Assembly: GCF_019331675.1 (NCBI RefSeq)
Contig: NZ_JAHBBJ010000004.1
Span: 1-64,000 of the forward strand
Source of the DNA: Bifidobacterium miconisargentati
Lineage (GTDB): Bacteria > Actinomycetota > Actinomycetes > Actinomycetales > Bifidobacteriaceae
DNA: 64,000 nucleotides
Direction: 5' to 3'
Part shown: in pieces, positions 61,290-64,000 of the stretch
How the letters are laid out: every line of letters begins with the position of its first letter
Numbering within the stretch: position 1 is the stretch's first letter
Program-made: the position numbers and the translations under genes
The notes under the pieces: model-generated
Told to the model about the DNA's origin: nothing
The model's database searches: none
Seen by the model: only the letters and a program-made list of their open reading frames with translations

Positions 61290-62900
61290 ATGTCATTCGA
61301 GCATCCGAACAGGAACAACGAGACGATCCGGGACGTCGAGCTGGACATCATGAGCCGCCCGCCGGAGCACAACACCACCAACCTCGACCTGGACCGCATG
61401 AACCTGATGCTCGACCTGCTGGGCCACCCGGAGCAGTCGTTCCGCGTGATCCACATCACCGGCACCAACGGCAAGGGCTCCACCGCCCGCATGGCCGAGG
61501 CCATCTGCCGCGCCTACGGCATGCGCACCGGCCTGTACACCTCGCCGCATCTGGAGAAGGTCAACGAGCGCATCTGCATCGACGGCCAGCAGCTCTCCGA
61601 CGACGATTTCATCGACATCTGGGACCAGACCAAGGACCTCGTGGCCCTCGTGGACGCCAAGATGGCCGAACAGGGCAAGCCGAAGATGAGCTTCTTCGAG
61701 GTCCTCACCGCCATGGCCATCTGGAAGTTCGCCGACGCGCCGGTGGACGTGGCCATCGTGGAGGTCGGTATGGGCGGCGCCTGGGACGCCACCAACGTGC
61801 TCAACGCGGACGCCGCCATCATCGGCCCGGTGGACATGGACCACATGCAGTGGCTGGGCGATACGGTCGAGAAGATCGCGGGCGAGAAGGTCGGCATCAT
61901 CAAGCCCGGCTGCACCGCCGTCATCGGCCCGCAGCCGCATGAGGAGGCCGTGATGCCGATCATCGAGGAGGCTGCTGCACGCAACCACGCCACGCTCGTG
62001 CGCGACGGCTACGAGATGACCGTTTCCGACCGCATGGCCGCCGTCGGCGGACAGGTCGCCACGCTCACCACCCCGAACGGCACCTACGAGGGCGTGCCGA
62101 TCGCCAAGTTCGGCGAACACCAGGCCCACAACGCGCTCGCCGCGCTCGCCGCCGCCGAAGTGGTGATTCCGGTCAACGGTCCGCTGGACGGCGATCTGGT
62201 GGCCGAGGCGCTGAGCTCGGTCCGCATCCCCGGCCGCATCGAGCAGATCCGCACCTCGCCTACCATCATCCTGGACGGCGGCCACAACGTGAACGCCGCC
62301 GAGGCCCTGTGCAAGGCCATCGAGGAAAGCTACGACTTCAAGCAGCTGGTCGGCGTGGTGGCCATGATGCGCGACAAGCAGGTTGAGGAATACCTCGGTG
62401 TGCTGGAGCCGATCCTGAGCTCCGTGGTGGTGACCGAGAATTCCTGGCGCGACCGCGTGATGCCGGCCGACGAGCTGGAGAAGATCGCCGTGGAGGTGTT
62501 CGGCCGCGACCGCGTGGTCAAGGAGGCGAATCTGCCGGACGCCATCCAGACCGCCGTCAACATGGTCGACGCCGAGGACGAGCTCGGCGTGGGCTACGGT
62601 CACGGCGTGCTCATCTGCGGCAGCTTCGTGACCGCCGGCGACGCGCGCACCATGCTCGCCGAACACGCCAGCCCCACCATGGCGCAGGCCATGAGCATCC
62701 ACCAGCCCGTGGTCGAACCGGACAACGGCACCCAGGGCGATGCCGATGACAATGCCGATGCAGACGCCGAACAGGACGACGACAAGATCGGCCCCGACGA
62801 CTTCGACGTGTTCGATGTGCTCGGTCTCGGCAAGCAGAACCAGCGGAACGCCGATTCGGACGACGACCCGTCCGACGAAGGCTCCTCCACGGCCGCATAA
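61290..62900 (+). CDS. folC: folylpolyglutamate/dihydrofolate synthase FolC with acidic tail
   Basis: Adds glutamate to dihydropteroate or folates with ATP. It is 536 aa. The P-loop is GTNGKGS (58-64), with TSPHLEKVNERI, EVGMGGAWDATN and DGGHNVNAAEAL visible. The catalytic domains end near residue 470. The last ~60 residues are an acidic, Asp-rich tail containing GPDDFDVFDVLGLG, not part of the family core. ATG 61290 follows GGAGGGAG at long spacing. It is 102 bp upstream of smc. A fold-independent role for the tail is unknown. Confidence 0.93.
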   Translation: MSFEHPNRNNETIRDVELDIMSRPPEHNTTNLDLDRMNLMLDLLGHPEQSFRVIHITGTNGKGSTARMAEAICRAYGMRTGLYTSPHLEKVNERICIDGQQLSDDDFIDIWDQTKDLVALVDAKMAEQGKPKMSFFEVLTAMAIWKFADAPVDVAIVEVGMGGAWDATNVLNADAAIIGPVDMDHMQWLGDTVEKIAGEKVGIIKPGCTAVIGPQPHEEAVMPIIEEAAARNHATLVRDGYEMTVSDRMAAVGGQVATLTTPNGTYEGVPIAKFGEHQAHNALAALAAAEVVIPVNGPLDGDLVAEALSSVRIPGRIEQIRTSPTIILDGGHNVNAAEALCKAIEESYDFKQLVGVVAMMRDKQVEEYLGVLEPILSSVVVTENSWRDRVMPADELEKIAVEVFGRDRVVKEANLPDAIQTAVNMVDAEDELGVGYGHGVLICGSFVTAGDARTMLAEHASPTMAQAMSIHQPVVEPDNGTQGDADDNADADAEQDDDKIGPDDFDVFDVLGLGKQNQRNADSDDDPSDEGSSTAA

Positions 62901-63002
62901 CCAGCCGACCGCACCGTCCCGACCCCGCACACGATCCGCACGGCCTCCGTCCCGCATCCGCGACGACGGCGGCCACTCCGGTAACGAACGGCCAGACACC
63001 CC

Positions 63003-64000
63003 ATGTATCTCAAGGAACTCACCCTCAGAGGCTTCAAATCCTTCGCCTCCGCCACCACGCTGCGCTTTGAGCCGGGCATCACGGCGGTGGTGGGCCCCAA
63101 CGGTTCGGGCAAGTCGAACATCGTCGACGCCCTGACATGGGTGATGGGCGAGCAGGGCGCCAGGAACCTGCGCGGCTCGTCGATGGAGGACGTGATCTTC
63201 GCCGGCACGTCCTCCCGGCCGCCGCTCGGCCGCGCGCAGGTGAGCCTGACCATCGACAACGCCGACCATGCGCTCGACATCGACTACACCGAAGTCACCA
63301 TCTCCCGCACCATCTTCCGCAACGGCGGCTCGGAATACGCCATCAACGGCAGCCCCTGCCGTCTGCTTGACATCCAGGAACTGCTCAGCGACACAGGCCT
63401 CGGCCAGCAGATGCACGTCATCGTGGGACAGGGCAGACTGGACGCCATCCTCCGCGCCGACCCGTCCGGCCACCGCGCGTTCATCGAGGAGGCCGCCGGC
63501 ATCCTCAAGCATCGCAAGCGCAAGGAACGTGCGCTGCGCAAGCTGGCCAACACCGAATCGAACCTGAACCGGCTGGACGATCTGCTGGGGGAGATCCGCC
63601 GTCAGATGGGACCCCTCGGCAGGCAGGCCCGCATCTCCCGCAAGGCGGATGCGATCCAGGTGATCGTCCGCGACGCCCAGGCCCGCCTGTACGCCGAGGA
63701 CGCGCAACTCTCAATGCGGCGGCGTGAGACGGTCCGTACCGAACTGATCGACGTTCGTACACGACTGGCCGCCGCCCAACGTGAGCTGGCCCGCGTCAAG
63801 GTCCGCATCGAACAGGTGGAGTCCATCAACTCCGCATCCAGCCCGGCCATCGCCCGGACCAACCAGCAGTGGCATGATCTCGCCCGGATGCAGGAACGGC
63901 TGCGATCGTTGGCACAGCTCGCCGAAGAGCGCGGCAGGTCGCTTGCAAGCCAGATGACGACGAATCTCGGCGAGGATCCGGATGTGCTGCTCGCGCGCGC
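63003..64000 (+). CDS. smc: chromosome segregation ATPase Smc (5' part, runs off the window)
   Basis: The first 332 codons of the Smc condensin subunit. It starts MYLKELTLRGFKSFA with Walker A GPNGSGKSNIVDAL at about 31-44. It then has QGARNLRGSSMEDVIFAG, SEYAINGSPCRLLDIQEL and the Q-loop region GLGQQMHVIVGQG. The block RAFIEEAAGILKHRKRKERA leads into the first coiled coil, which is open to the window end. Smc with ScpA/ScpB organises chromosome arms. The start follows ACCCC without a clear ribosome-binding site. No frameshift is seen in the visible part. Confidence 0.96.
   Translation, partial: MYLKELTLRGFKSFASATTLRFEPGITAVVGPNGSGKSNIVDALTWVMGEQGARNLRGSSMEDVIFAGTSSRPPLGRAQVSLTIDNADHALDIDYTEVTISRTIFRNGGSEYAINGSPCRLLDIQELLSDTGLGQQMHVIVGQGRLDAILRADPSGHRAFIEEAAGILKHRKRKERALRKLANTESNLNRLDDLLGEIRRQMGPLGRQARISRKADAIQVIVRDAQARLYAEDAQLSMRRRETVRTELIDVRTRLAAAQRELARVKVRIEQVESINSASSPAIARTNQQWHDLARMQERLRSLAQLAEERGRSLASQMTTNLGEDPDVLLAR

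Overview
The window is about 64 kb of high-GC actinobacterial chromosome that reads as Bifidobacterium. The reasons are a GH112 galacto-N-biose/lacto-N-biose phosphorylase with its ABC importer, a tmRNA whose encoded tag reads AKSNRTEFALAA, a 320-aa L-lactate dehydrogenase with a LacI-type operator upstream, a division/cell-wall (dcw) cluster without a functional murE, and GTG/TTG starts with strong AAGGAG sites. I cannot fix the species. No CRISPR array, insertion sequence, prophage or tRNA was seen.

Layout. 1-14100 is housekeeping: a DUF2252 protein, a GlnA2-type glutamine synthetase, a membrane-anchored DUF5067-like protein, an MFS exporter, a lysozyme-like membrane protein translationally coupled to the DEAH helicase HrpA, an RsmC-like methyltransferase and HflX. 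14100-22000 holds ldh, a cation-diffusion exporter, the divergent lexA / SOS LysM-protein pair with several LexA boxes, nrdR, serA and a HelD/UvrD-like helicase. 22175-36684 is the dcw cluster in one direction: mraZ, rsmH, ftsL-like, ftsI, a MurE-like protein with no ATP-binding loop and no C-terminal ligase domain, murF, mraY, murD, ftsW, murG, murC, ftsQ. ssrA (tmRNA) follows.

37500-49914 is a carbohydrate locus. An MFS hexose permease, a PfkB fructokinase and a ROK repressor run on the minus strand. Divergent from them is gltABC-lnpA (lacto-N-biose import and phosphorolysis), followed by a ROK sugar kinase. The usual nahK-galT-galE partners are not here, so the ROK kinase is the local candidate for using the released GlcNAc. 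A second ROK repressor closes the block. 50378-56094 is a complete oligopeptide ABC importer, with both ATPases fused in one protein. It is followed on the minus strand by a NUDIX hydrolase and an Xaa-Pro aminopeptidase, which could process imported peptides, then a macro-domain protein and an AbiEi-like/nuclease-fold protein. A stretch of about 0.9 kb without a convincing gene precedes folC and the 5' part of smc, which runs off the window.

Across the window a family of CTCCCCTC...GAGGGGAG hairpin repeats recurs at least eight times, mostly between convergent genes. One ~149-nt version occurs twice in opposite orientation. Reading frames, motifs and repeats were read directly from the sequence. 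Family assignments rest on recognised motifs. Regulatory sites without an experimental counterpart are inferences.
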